Shown here one piece after another: positions 53,311 through 62,942 of a DNA stretch of 64,000 nt. Location: assembly GCA_963746325.1 (NCBI GenBank), contig CAVVBC010000010.1, positions 1-64,000 of the forward strand. Reading direction: 5' to 3'. Numbering within the stretch: position 1 is the first letter of the stretch; each line of letters opens with the position of its first letter. This DNA is from RPQJ01 sp963746325 (GTDB lineage: Bacteria; Pseudomonadota; Gammaproteobacteria; Steroidobacterales; Steroidobacteraceae). The translations under genes were made by a program, and so were the position numbers. Below the pieces are notes generated by a model that was given only the letters and a program-made list of their open reading frames with translations, was not told the DNA's origin and ran no database searches.

Positions 53311-54180
53311 ATGGCTCCTGCCCGCAAGGCCTTGCTCCAGATCCACCTCTGCGTGGTGATCTGGGGCTTCACCGCGATCCTCGGCAAGCTGATCTCGCTG
53401 CCAGCGTTTGCGCTCGTGTGGTGGCGCATGTTCCTGGTGGTCGTCGCGCTGGCTTTCATCCCCGCGTTCTGGCGCGGACTGCAGCGCATGAGCCTGCGAA
53501 CCGTCGGCATCTTCGCCGGCATCGGCGTCGTCGTCGCGCTGCACTGGGTCACCTTCTACGGCGCGATCAAGCTCGCGAATGCCTCGGTCGCGGCGGCCTG
53601 CATGGGCGTGGCACCCCTCATGATGGCGGTCGTCGAGCCCTGGATCACGCGCAAGCGCTTCGATCCGCGCGAGCTGCTGATCGGCGTGGCCGCCGTGCCG
53701 GGGGTGCTGCTGGTCGTCGGCGGTACGCCGCAGGGCATGCGGCTGGGGATCGCGGCCGGGGTGCTCTCGGCCTTCCTGGTCTCGGTGTTTGGCTCGCTCA
53801 ACAAGCGTTACGTCGAACTGGGCGAGCCGATGGCCGTGACCGGGCTCGAGCTTGCAGCGGGCACTGCATTCCTCACGCTGCTGGCCGTGTTGTTCGGCGG
53901 TGAGGCAACGCACCTGCCGCTCCCCGGCGTGCACGATGCCTGGCTGCTGCTGGTGCTGGCGCTCGCGTGCACCCTGTTCCCGTTTGCCTTGTCACTGGTC
54001 GCGCTGCGCAACCTGAGCGCGTTCAGCGCGCAGCTCGCCGTGAGTCTCGAGCCGGTATACGCCGTGTTTCTTGCCATCCTGCTGCTCGGCGAGCAGCGCG
54101 AACTGGGGCTGCAGTTCTATGCCGGGCTGGCAGTCATTCTCGGCAGCGTGTTTGCGCACGCATTGCTGAAACGCGCATGA
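53311..54180 (+). CDS. EamA/DMT-family transporter
   Basis: This 289-aa inner-membrane protein has ten predicted helices in two EamA repeats (residues about 8-140 and 150-285). Typical features are WGFTAILGKLISLPAFALVWWR at the start and the second-repeat GLELAAGTAFLTLLAVLF. It ends SLEPVYAVFLAILLLGEQRELGLQFYAGLAVILGS, the conserved tail of the family. These proteins usually export amino acids or metabolites; the substrate is not visible. Confidence 0.87.
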   Translation: MAPARKALLQIHLCVVIWGFTAILGKLISLPAFALVWWRMFLVVVALAFIPAFWRGLQRMSLRTVGIFAGIGVVVALHWVTFYGAIKLANASVAAACMGVAPLMMAVVEPWITRKRFDPRELLIGVAAVPGVLLVVGGTPQGMRLGIAAGVLSAFLVSVFGSLNKRYVELGEPMAVTGLELAAGTAFLTLLAVLFGGEATHLPLPGVHDAWLLLVLALACTLFPFALSLVALRNLSAFSAQLAVSLEPVYAVFLAILLLGEQRELGLQFYAGLAVILGSVFAHALLKRA

Positions 54181-54219
54181 ATCCAATCGCCGGGCTTGCG
54201 CGAGCCTATCATGCAGTCT

Positions 54220-54248
54220 TTGACGTAGGTCGACGCCTACGGGACAAT
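54220..54248 (+). promoter_or_regulatory. Promoter with internal inverted repeat before the porin-glutaminase genes
   Basis: TTGACG (54220-54225) and GACAAT (54243-54248) are spaced by 17 bases. CGTAGG (54224-54229) and CCTACG (54236-54241) form an inverted repeat filling the spacer, so a repressor bound there would block RNA polymerase. The next start codon is at 54340, leaving a leader of about 85 bases. Confidence 0.7.
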
Positions 54249-54339
54249 CCCCGCGCGCACTGCAGCCTCCGGCCGCGTTTTCCCGGACGGCCTTATTCGT
54301 CTTGCACCTCCCCTCAATCGGGTTTCAGGAGATCTCGAA

Positions 54340-55576
54340 ATGGAATGTTTCGGTAGCGGGCGTTCCGCCGCGCTCACGTTGGCAGTTGCATTGGTCGTCG
54401 GTTCTGCCACCGCCGCGCCAGCGTCCGCGGAAGACACCGGCCGCAGCTTCGAGCTGTACGGCTTCGCGCAGGCCGATTTCATCCAGGACTTCGACGGCCG
54501 TCTCGACCCGGACTGGGACGATGCGTTCCGCCCCTCGAAGATCGGCATCGACGAGCAGTTCGGCAGCGACGGGCAGTCGAGCATCAGCGTCAAGCAGAGC
54601 CGCTTCGGCGTCAAAGGCAGCATGCCGACGGGCGAGGGCGGCACGCCGCTCACGCTTCAAGTTCGAGTTCGACCTGTTCGGCACCGGCGCCGACGCCGGG
54701 CCAGACCACGTTCCGCCTGCGCCACGCCTACGGCGAGTGGGGCCCGCTGCTGGCGGGACAGACCAACACCCTGTTCATGGACGGCGACGTGTTCCCCAAC
54801 ACGATCGACTACTGGGGCCCGGCGGGCATGGTGTTCTACCGCAACGTGCAGCTCCGCTAGACGCCGTTCAAGTCGGACAACAGCCATTTCTCGATCGCCG
54901 ATCGAGCGCCCGGGCAACGACATCGATTCCGGCAACCTGCGCCTGATCGAAGGCTTCGAAAACCTGCAGGTGCAGAACGACGAGACGCTGCCGGACCTGA
55001 CCGCGCAGTACCGCTACGGCGGCGACTGGGGTCACGTGCAGGTCGGCGGGCATCCTGCGCAAGGTCGGCTTCGAGGTGCGCGAGTCGTCGGCCGATCGCT
55101 GGCGAAGCGGCAGCGAGACCGGCTGGGGCATCAACCTCGGCTCCTCGATCAACACGATCGGCAGCGACAAGATCCTGCTGCAGGTCGTGTACGGCGAGGG
55201 CATCGCCAGCTACATGAACGACGGCGGCATGGACCTGGCGCCGACCGCGACGTTCGACGAGAACGCGGTGACCGACGTCGAGGCGGAGGCCATCCCGCTC
55301 ACGGGCGTCGTCGCCTACTACGACCACTACTGGACCCCGAAGTGGTCGAGCTCGATCGGCTACAGCTACACGGAAGTCGACAACACCAACTTCCAGGCGG
55401 CCGACACGTTCAACAAGGGCGAGTACGCCTCGGTGAACCTGCTGCACTTTCCGGGCGAGAACCTGATGCTCGGCGGCGAGTTCCTCTACGGCCGGCGCAC
55501 CAACAACGACGGGGCGGACGGCGACGACATGCGCTTCCAGTTCACGGTCAAGTACAACTTCGGCATCAAGCTCTGA
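54340..55576 (+). CDS. DcaP-like outer-membrane porin (four frame breaks, one in-frame TAG)
   Basis: This trimeric porin-type beta-barrel of about 414 aa has a signal peptide ending APASAED. Typical strands follow: FELYGFAQADFIQDF, SRFGVKGSMPT, FKFEFDLFGTGADAG, HAYGEWGPLLAGQTNTLFMD, and the C-terminal RFQFTVKYNFGIKL. The final residue is Leu where Phe is usual. Breaks near 54655, 54710, 54890 and 55050 each need one GC. In addition an amber TAG (54858-54860) sits in NVQLR*TPFKSDNS, where an aromatic residue is expected. Whether that stop is real is unknown. Confidence 0.75.
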
Positions 55577-55602
55577 TACCGAGCGAATCGAGGGACACGA
55601 TC

Positions 55603-56638
55603 ATGAAAACTATCAACAGGAATTCGCTGGCCGCCGGGCTGGTGGCCACGCTGTCTCTCGCGCTGGCGGCGCCTGCATACGCGAAAGGGCCGCTGCCGGA
55701 CCCGGCCGTCAAGGACTTCCAGCGCCTGGTCGACGCCGCCTACGCCAAGTACAAGGGGCTGCAGGACGGCAAGAACGCCGACTACATCCCGATCCTGACC
55801 GAGACGCCGAGCGACCTGTTCGGCGTGGTGATCGTCACCAAGGACGGCAAGGTCTACAGCGCCGGCGACGTCGACTACCAGTTCTCGATCCAGTCCGTGT
55901 CGAAGCCGTTCACGGCCGCGCTGGTGATGACGCAGCAGGGCCCGGCGGTGCTCAAGGAGAAGATCGGCGTCGAGCCCACGGGCATGGCGTTCAACTCGAA
56001 GCTGGCGCTGTCGGTCTACGAGAACTCGGTGAATCCGCTGGTCAACGCCGGTGCGATCGCGGCCGTGAGCCTGGTGCAGGCCAAGTCCGAGGCGGACCGC
56101 TGGAACCAGGTGTCGCAGAACCTGAGCGACTTCGCCGGGCGCCCGCTGACCGTGCTGGAGAAGGTGTACGAGTCTGAATACACCACGGCCTTCGGCAATC
56201 GCGGCATCGCCAACCTGCTGTACAACTGGGGCCGTCTCTACAGCGACCCAGAGGAAGCGCTCGCGGGTGTATACGCGTGAGTGCTCGGTCGGTGTCAGCG
56301 CCAAGGACCTCGGCATGATGGGCGCGACGCTGGCCAACGGCGGCGTCAATCCGCTGACCAAGAAGCAGGTGATGCCGGCCAAGCACGTGCCGGAGCTGCT
56401 GGCGATCATGGCGACGGCCGGGTTCTATGACGAATCGGGCGACTGGATGTACACCGCGGGCTTGCCGGCCAAGACCGGCGTCGGCGGCGGCATCGTGGCG
56501 GTCGTGCCGGGCCGGTTCGCGATCGCAGCGTTCTCGCCGCGCCTGAACGAGGCGGGCAACAGCGTCCGTTCGCTGAACGCCATCCGCGACATCGCGGGTG
56601 AACTCGGCGTCGGCGTGTTCGGGGCGAATCCGGAGTGA
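55603..56638 (+). CDS. glsA: Exported glutaminase (frame break near 56264)
   Basis: This serine-dependent beta-lactamase-like glutaminase (345 aa after repair) converts glutamine to glutamate. The active-site motif FSIQSVSKPFTAALVM (S-x-x-K, about residue 95), NPLVNAGAIAAVSL, GNRGIANLLYNWG and TGVGGGIVAVVPG...SPRLNEAGNSVRS match the GlsA family. Unlike the usual cytoplasmic enzyme it carries a signal peptide (MKTINRNSLAAGLVATLSLA, cleavage near AYAKG), so a periplasmic site is likely. Restoring GC near 56264 gives EALARVYTRECSVG. Its stop overlaps the next gene (GTGA). Confidence 0.9.
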
Positions 56639-57769
56639 GCCGGCCTCGCTTGAGCGGTGCGGTCCTGCTTGCAGCCATCGCCTGCAGCTTCCCTGCCGTG
56701 TCGGCACTGGCGGCGAAGCCAAAGCCGCCCAAGCTGCCAGTGGACACGTGCGTGTTCAACGACGGCCACTTCCACCTCACCAACTACGTGCAGCAGGGAA
56801 CGGACGCGGCGAAGTACGTCGACGAGATCATGGGCGACAAGGTCTGTCGCTCGACGCTCTTCGGAATCCCGTTGCAGCAGACCTGGGCCCATGGGAATTC
56901 GGGCGACTTCGCGCCAACGTATTACCTGCAGACCGACGCGCCGCTCTATTACTACTCGTTCACCGACGCCTACATCGCGCGCGCCTTCCAGCGGTTGACA
57001 CCCGCACAGCAGGCGCGACTCGATCCGATGATCACGGGGTTCAATCCCGCGGACATGTATGCCGCCGATCACATTCGACGCGTGCTCGAAACGTTTCCGG
57101 GCGTGTTCACGGGCATCGGCGAGTTCACGATCCACAAGGAGTTCGTGTCGTCCAAGGTCGCGGGCGAAGTGGCGAGCCTGACCGACCCGGCGCTGGACCG
57201 CATCCTGCGAGTTTGCCGGTGAGGTCGGTCTCGTCGTCATCCTGCACAACGACATCGACATGCCGTTCGCCAAGGCCGGCGCCGAACCCGTCTATCTCAC
57301 CCAGATGAAGGACCTGCTGCGTCGACATCCGCGCACGACGATCATCTGGGCGCACACCGGACTCGGCCGCGTCGTCCATCCTGTCCAGCCGCAGGCCGGC
57401 ACCGAGGCGGCGGAGCGAAGTCCGAATCACGTCGAGATCCTGCAGGCGATGCTCGAGGATCCGACGCTCGCCCACGTGCACTTCGACATCTCGTGGGACG
57501 AGGTCGCCAAGTACGCAGTTTCGTCGCAGGCGGCCATCGATCGGTTGTCGCAGTTGCTGAACGCGTATCCTGATCGCTTCCTGTTCGGCACCGACAACGT
57601 CGCGCCGAGCGACCAGGCGACGCAGATGCGGGTCTACGACATGTGGCAGCCGATCTGGGCGAAACTGACGCCCGAGGCGAGCCGCAAGGTCCGGCTGGGT
57701 ACCTACGAACGCCTGTTCGACGAGGCCCGGGGCAGGGTCCGCGCGTGGGAAGCGGCGAACGTCAAATGA
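56635..57769 (+). CDS. Exported amidohydrolase-family protein (frame break near 57211)
   Basis: This metal-dependent TIM-barrel hydrolase (amidohydrolase 2 type, 378 aa after repair) has a signal peptide (LSGAVLLAAIACSFPAVSALAA). Barrel motifs are FNDGHFHLTNYV (H-x-H, about residue 44), FTGIGEFTIHKEF, VVILHNDIDMPF (His), IIWAHTGLGR (His), and the late Asp in FLFGTDNVAPS. One GC restored near 57211 joins ILREFAGEVGLVV. GTG overlaps the glutaminase stop by four bases, so the two are translationally coupled. The substrate is unknown. Confidence 0.82.
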
Positions 57770-57790
57770 TCGAACAGGGACCCTGCACGC

Positions 57791-59331
57791 ATGAACCAGC
57801 TCAGGATTGCAGTGGCGGCAGCGCTTGCGCTGTCGCCGGTGATGGTCAGCGCCGCCGACTCCTCGGTCGAGGCTCGGCTCAAGGCCCTCGAGGAGCGCCA
57901 GAACCAGCTGGAGCAGCAACTGGTCGAACGCGATGCGCGTATTCGCGAACTCGAAGCGCAGGCCAAGGCGCCGAACGCGCGTCGCCGGCGTTGCGCCCAC
58001 GACCGTCGCGCCCGCGGCCGTCCAGGCTGCGCCTGCGGCAACCCCGCAGGCCCCGCAGGCTGCGACGGTGCGGCCGATGCGGCGGCCGCGGCCCCTGAGG
58101 CGGCGCAGTCCGATCGTGCCCCGCTCGAATCGGCCTGGGGCACCTACGAGGGCGGCAAGGGCCTGGTGCTGGCGAGGACGAGCCAGGGCGAGGTGGACTT
58201 CAGCGCGTTCACCTACCTGCGATACCTGAACCAGCGCGATGCTCGACGACAGCTACACGGACGCCTTTGGCCGGACCAAGGAACTCGACATCCGCGACGA
58301 CCTGCAGCTGCAGAAAGTCATGCTCTTCTTCAAGGGCTGGCTCTTCGATCCCGATTTCCGCTACCAGTTCTATACCTGGACCTCGAACACCAGCCAGGGG
58401 CAGGGCGCGCAGGTGGTCGTGGCGGGCAACCTGAGCTACCGCTTCAACGATGCCTTCAGCCTGGCCGGCGGCATCGGCGGCCTGCCGAGCACCCGCACCA
58501 CCAACTACACGTTTCCGAACTGGCTCAAGGTGGATCACCGGACGATCGCCGACGAATTTTTCCGTGCGTCATACACCACCGGCATCTGGGCCTGGGGCGA
58601 GGTCGGCGATGGCGTCAGGTACCGGGTCATGGTCGGCAACAACCTGAGCCAGCTGGGCGTGGACGCCGGAAAGCTCGACAGCGGCCTGAACGCCTATTCC
58701 GGCGCGGTCTGGTGGATGCCGACCACCGGCGAGTACGGTCCCGGCGAAGGGTTTGGCGACTTCGAACATCACACTGAGTTCGCCACGCTGGTGGGCGCCA
58801 ACTTGACGCACAGCCGCGAGGACGCGCAGAGCCAGCCAGGCGTGAACGATTTCTGGAACAGCCAGATCCGCCTGTCGGATGGCACGTTGATCTTCCAGGC
58901 CGATCCGTTCGGCACAGGCACGCAGATCAACAAGGCCACCTACCAGATGGCGGCCGTGAACGCCGGGTTCAAGTACCGCGGCTTCTCGCTGGACGGCGAG
59001 TACTTACTGGCGCACGGTCGACGATTTCCGGGCTACCGGTCCGGTGCCGCGCAACAGCTTCGTCGATGATGGATTCCAGCTGCAGGGGTCGGCGATGCTG
59101 GTGCCGCAGACACTGCAGGCCTACGTCGCCGGCTCGAAGATCAATGGCCAGTACGGTGATCCGTGGGATGTGAGCGTTGGCGCGAACTGGTTTCCCTTCA
59201 AGCGCCGTGAACTCAGGCTCAATACCCAGTTCCTGTACCTCGACGAGTCGCCCGTGGGCAACACGGCGTCGCCGTTCATCGTCGGTGGCAATGGCTGGGT
59301 GTTCACGACGGACGTGATGCTCAGCTTCTGA
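57791..59331 (+). CDS. Outer-membrane porin with N-terminal coiled coil (four frame breaks)
   Basis: This protein of about 515 aa has a signal peptide (MNQLRIAVAAALALSPVMVSA). A short coiled coil follows (VEARLKALEERQNQLEQQLV, residues about 25-55), then an Ala/Pro/Thr-rich linker and a beta-barrel (YLRYLN, VMLFFKGWLFDPDFRYQFYTW, NLSYRFNDAFSLAGG) resembling phosphate-selective or OprO/P-type porins. It ends GWVFTTDVMLSF with the C-terminal Phe expected of outer-membrane proteins. Breaks lie near 57978, 58075, 58238 and 59017; all but the second need one GC. It is 21 bases behind the amidohydrolase. Confidence 0.78.
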
Positions 59332-59350
59332 CCGCGGCATTCAGCGGCGG

Positions 59351-59995
59351 TCAAACGGGCTCGCGGGCGGTCGCTGCTACTGCCCGGGCGCCGGGTCGCT
59401 TGCGCCAGCGCCAGATCATCAGCGCGGTGTAGATGGCGATGTACAGCGCAGGCTCGCGCCAGTCGGCCTTGACCAGCCACAGGAAGTGCAGGGCGCCGAG
59501 CAGGGCCGCGACGTAGACGAGCCGGTGCAGCGAGTGCCACCGGCGTCCCAGTCGTCGCATCCAGCGATCGGTGGACGTGACCGCCAGCGGCACCAGCAGC
59601 AGCAGGGCCGCAAAGCCCACGGTCACGAAGGGCCGCTTGGCAATGTCCGCCACGATGCCGTTCCAGTCGAGTCCGCGGTCGAGCACCAGCCAGGTGAGGA
59701 AGTGCAGCAGCACGTAGGTGAAGGCAAAGAGTCCCACCATGCGGCGCAGGCGCATGAGCCGCGGCTCGCGTAGCACCACCGCTGCCGGGCGCACGCACAG
59801 CGTGAGCAGCAGCAGGCGCAGTCCCCAGAGCCCCAGGGCATGCAGCAGCGCCTCGACCGGGTTGGGACCCAGTGAGAGCCCCGCCAGGCCGAACGCACGC
59901 AGCGTGAGCCATGCGAGCGGCGCTGCGCACAACAGGAACACGATGGGTTTGTCGGCCCGGAGACGCCGGGTCGCTGGACGCGCGGACTGGGACAC
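59351..59995 (-). CDS. msrQ: MsrQ, haem-binding membrane subunit of the periplasmic methionine sulfoxide reductase
   Basis: This 214-aa inner-membrane cytochrome b-type protein carries electrons from the quinone pool to MsrP. Helices hold the haem-ligand histidines seen in FAFTYVLLHFLTWLVLDRG (about residue 97) and in WHSLHRLVYVAALLGALHFLWLV (about 155-175). It lies 9 bases downstream of msrP in the same direction, the standard order. The start is chosen at MSQSARPATRR, just ahead of the first helix. Confidence 0.93.
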   Translation of the reverse strand: MSQSARPATRRLRADKPIVFLLCAAPLAWLTLRAFGLAGLSLGPNPVEALLHALGLWGLRLLLLTLCVRPAAVVLREPRLMRLRRMVGLFAFTYVLLHFLTWLVLDRGLDWNGIVADIAKRPFVTVGFAALLLLVPLAVTSTDRWMRRLGRRWHSLHRLVYVAALLGALHFLWLVKADWREPALYIAIYTALMIWRWRKRPGARAVAATAREPV

Positions 59996-60004
59996 CGCTG
60001 CGGC

Positions 60005-60950
60005 TCAGTAGAACTTGCGCAGGTCCATGCCCCGGTACAGGCCCGCCACCTGCTCGGCATAGCCGTTGAATGGCAGCGTGTCCTGCTTCGACGCGAACAG
60101 GCTGGCGCCGATGCGCCGCTCCTGCGCCTGGCTCCAGCGCGGATGATCGACGGCCGGGTTTACGTTGGCAAAGAAGCCGTACTCGCCGGGAGCCGACCGG
60201 TTCCACGAGGTCGGCGGCTGCCGCTCCGTGAAGCGGATCTCGACGATCGACTTGATGCCCTTGAAGCCGTACTTCCAGGGCACGACGAGCCGCAACGGCG
60301 CGCCGTTCTGGTTGGGCAGCGTCTGGCCATACAGCCCCACCGCCATGATCGCGAGCGGGTGCATGGCCTCGTCGATGCGCAGGCCTTCGACGTAGGGCCA
60401 GTCGAGAACCGGGAAGCGCTGGCCGGGCATTTCGCTCGGGCGCAGGACGGTCTTGAACGCCACGTACTTCGCCTTCGAGGTCGGCTCGAATCGCCGCAGC
60501 AGGTCGCCCAGCGGAAAGCCGACCCACGGCACCACCATCGACCAGGCCTCGACGCAGCGCAGGCGGTAGACGCGCTCCTCGAGCGCGTGCGGTTTGAGGA
60601 TGTCCTCGAGCGTGAAGGTGCCGGTCTTCGCGGCTTCGCCGGAGACCGTGACCGTCCAGGGTTGCGTCTTGAACTTCCCGGAGCGCCGGACCGGGTCGGC
60701 CTTATCTGTACCAAATTCGTAAAAGTTGTTGTAAGTCGTTATATCTTCAAAAGAATTTGGCGCCTCTTTGAGGCTCAGTCGAGCGATTCTTCGTGGCCTG
60801 CAGCGGGGCCGCAGTGCCCGCTTGCGGCAAGCCGACGCCAATGGCTCCGGCGGCCGCGAGTCCGCCGAGCAGCTCGCGCCGGCTGTAGTAGCGGTCGGGC
60901 GGGGTGATTTCGGAGGGGAGCGGCGTGGAATCGGTTCGTTTGCGTTGCAT
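60005..60950 (-). CDS. msrP: MsrP, molybdopterin-dependent protein-methionine-sulfoxide reductase (frame break near 60781)
   Basis: This periplasmic repair enzyme reduces oxidised methionines. A Tat signal (YYSRRELLGGLAAAGAIGVG, residues about 21-40) directs folded export. Cofactor-binding motifs are YNNFYEFG, the Mo-ligand Cys in VYRLRCVEAWSMVVPWVGFPL, and PLRLVVPWKYGFKGIKSI. One GC restored near 60781 joins NRARLSLKEAPNSFEDI, giving 315 aa. The roughly 20 codons from AAT TCT to GAT AAG (about 60765-60705) are AT-rich and use rare codons (ATA, TTT, ACA), unlike the rest. Confidence 0.93.
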
Positions 60951-61048
60951 GCGGATGAGACCCGGGAAAACCGGCGCGGTTCGGTGCCGGCCGTTTTAAC
61001 ATGCTCGCCGCCCTCTGGGGGGCGAGCGCACAGCAGTCCACGGAGCCT

Positions 61049-62044
61049 ATGCCCAATTTCCGCAGCCTCGGTCCTGGCCTGGTCATCGCCGGGCTCGTCG
61101 CACTCGCCGCGTCCTGGTTGGCCGAGCACTACGCAACCCCGGTCATGCTGTTCGCGCTGCTGCTCGGCATCGCCGTCAACTTCCTGTCGCAGGACGAGCG
61201 CTGCAAGCCGGGCCTCGAGTTCGCCTCGCGCAACGTCCTGCGCGTCGGCGTCGCGCTGCTCGGAGCGCGCATCACCTTCGATCAGGTCCAGTCGCTCGGT
61301 GTCGGCGCGATTGCGCTGACCGCCACGGCGGTCATCCTCACGATCCTGTGCGGCATCGCGCTCGCGCGCGCGACCGGCCTGCCGCGCCAGTTCGGCGTGC
61401 TCACCGGCGGCGCGGTGGCGATCTGCGGCGCCTCCGCGGCGCTCGCCATCGCGTCGGTGCTGCCACGCGGACCGGAGCACGAGCGGGACACGATCATGAC
61501 GGTCGTGGCCGTCACGACGCTGTCGACGATCGCCATGGTGCTGTATCCGGTGCTGGCCGCTGCCGATCGGCTTCGACGAGCACACTACAGGCGTGTTCCT
61601 CGGCGCGACCATCCATGACGTAGCCCAGGTCGTCGGCGCGGGCTACAGCGTGTCGACGGTGGCGGGCGACACCGCGACGATCGTCAAGCTGTTCCGGGTC
61701 GCACTGCTGCTGCCGGTGGTGCTGGCGATCTCGTTCGTGCTGCAACGTTCCATGATCCGGGCGACGCCCGGCGCCGAGCACGGCCGCCCTTGCTGCCCGG
61801 GTTCCTGGTGGCGTTTGCCGCGCTGGTCGTGGTGAATTCGCTCGGCTGGCTGCCGGGAGCGGTCACGCACGGCCTGCAGGAGGCGTCGCGCTGGTGCCTG
61901 GTGCTGGCCATTGCGGCACTCGGCACGCGCACGTCACTCGGCGACCTCGCGCAGGTCGGGTGGCGGCCGGTGGCGATCGTCGTCGGCGAGACGCTGTTCG
62001 TCGGCTTGTTCGTGCTGGCCGGGCTGGCGTTCCTGGGGCGGTAG
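61049..62044 (+). CDS. YeiH-family putative sulfate exporter (two frame breaks)
   Basis: This inner-membrane protein of about 332 aa and eleven helices is of the UPF0324/YeiH family. Conserved blocks are SRNVLRVGVALLGARITFDQ (about residue 58), LTGGAVAICGASAALAIASV (about 115) and GVFLGATIHDVAQVVGAGYSV (about 190), ending ALGTRTSLGDLAQVGWRP. Breaks lie near 61566 (one GC) and 61783 (one or four bases missing, or two extra). It is divergent from msrP. Function in the family is not well established; sulfate export is an annotation by similarity. Confidence 0.87.
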
Positions 62045-62058
62045 GGGCGTCTTGTAAC

Positions 62059-62136
62059 GACGGTGTTCCGTCCGTTCCTCTTCCGGCGAGCGGAAAGGCA
62101 GACACGCTCGCCGGAAAGAACGGACGGAACACCGTC
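62059..62136 (+). repeat. Variable-stem, constant-loop hairpin element, plus orientation
   Basis: The left arm 62059-62090 and right arm 62107-62136 are complementary apart from a small asymmetry (two extra bases on the left). The loop 62091-62106 is CGGAAAGGCAGACACG, the core of the common loop with changed edges. It is a single copy in sense orientation to the exporter gene ending 14 bases before, between convergent genes. Confidence 0.9.
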
Positions 62137-62162
62137 TCAGCACGTGCACGCTGCCCGACCAG

Positions 62163-62910
62163 TCAGCCGCGCAGCGACTGCAACAACTGCGGCAATACGT
62201 CGCCTGACGGACCGCGCAACGTGAAATCCGCGAGCGGCGTGAGCGCAGTCGGTTCGGTGTTGATTTCGATCACGATCGCGCCGCACTGCCGGGCATTCGC
62301 GGCAAGCCCCGCAGCCGGATAGACGACCGACGCGGTGCCGATCGACATGAAGACGTCGCAAGCAGCCACTGCCTGCATCCGCTGCCACCAGCGCCCGCGG
62401 CGGGATCGCTTCACCGAACCAGACGACGTCAGGCCGCAGCAGCGCGCCGCAGCGTGCGCACTCGGGCAGGCCGGTGACGGAGCGGGTTGAACGCTCGGCC
62501 AGCGTACCTTCGGCGCAGCAGCGATCGCGCAGGATGTTGCCGTGGTATTCGATGACGCCAGTGCTGCCCGCGCGTTGGTGCAGGCCGTCGACGTTCTGCG
62601 TGACCAGCGTCAACTTCGGCACCCGTGCGGCCAGTTGCACCAGCGCGAGGTGCCCCGCGTTGGGTTCGACGCCGCGCACGAGTTCGCGGCGCCATTCGTA
62701 CCAGTCCCAGATGCGCCTGGGATCGCGCGCGAAGGCCTCGGGTGTCGCCAGGTCCTCAGGGCGGAACTTCGCCCAGAGGCCGGTCTGCGCGTCGCGAAAC
62801 GTGGGTACGCCGCTTTCCGCCGAGATGCCCGCACCGGTCAGCACGCAGACCTGCCGTGCTTTTCCTATCGCTGTCGCCGCAGCGAGCAGGTCCGTGGGGA
62901 TAGCCGACAT
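62163..62910 (-). CDS. cobB: Sir2-family NAD-dependent protein deacylase (frame break near 62392)
   Basis: This class III sirtuin removes acyl groups from lysines (249 aa after repair). The NAD-binding motif is VLTGAGISAESGVPTFRD (about residue 23). Catalytic residues are in LVTQNVDGLHQRAG and YHGNI. A zinc finger has Cys in RDRCC, CARCG and nearby. WDWYEWRRE contains the Tyr-x-x-Arg pair linked to desuccinylase or demalonylase activity. The last third is in another frame; one GC restored near 62392 gives PPRARWWQRMQAVAACDVF. It is 32 bases from acnA. Confidence 0.9.
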
Positions 62911-62942
62911 TTCCGACTATCCCCTAGTCCCTGATCCCTTCC

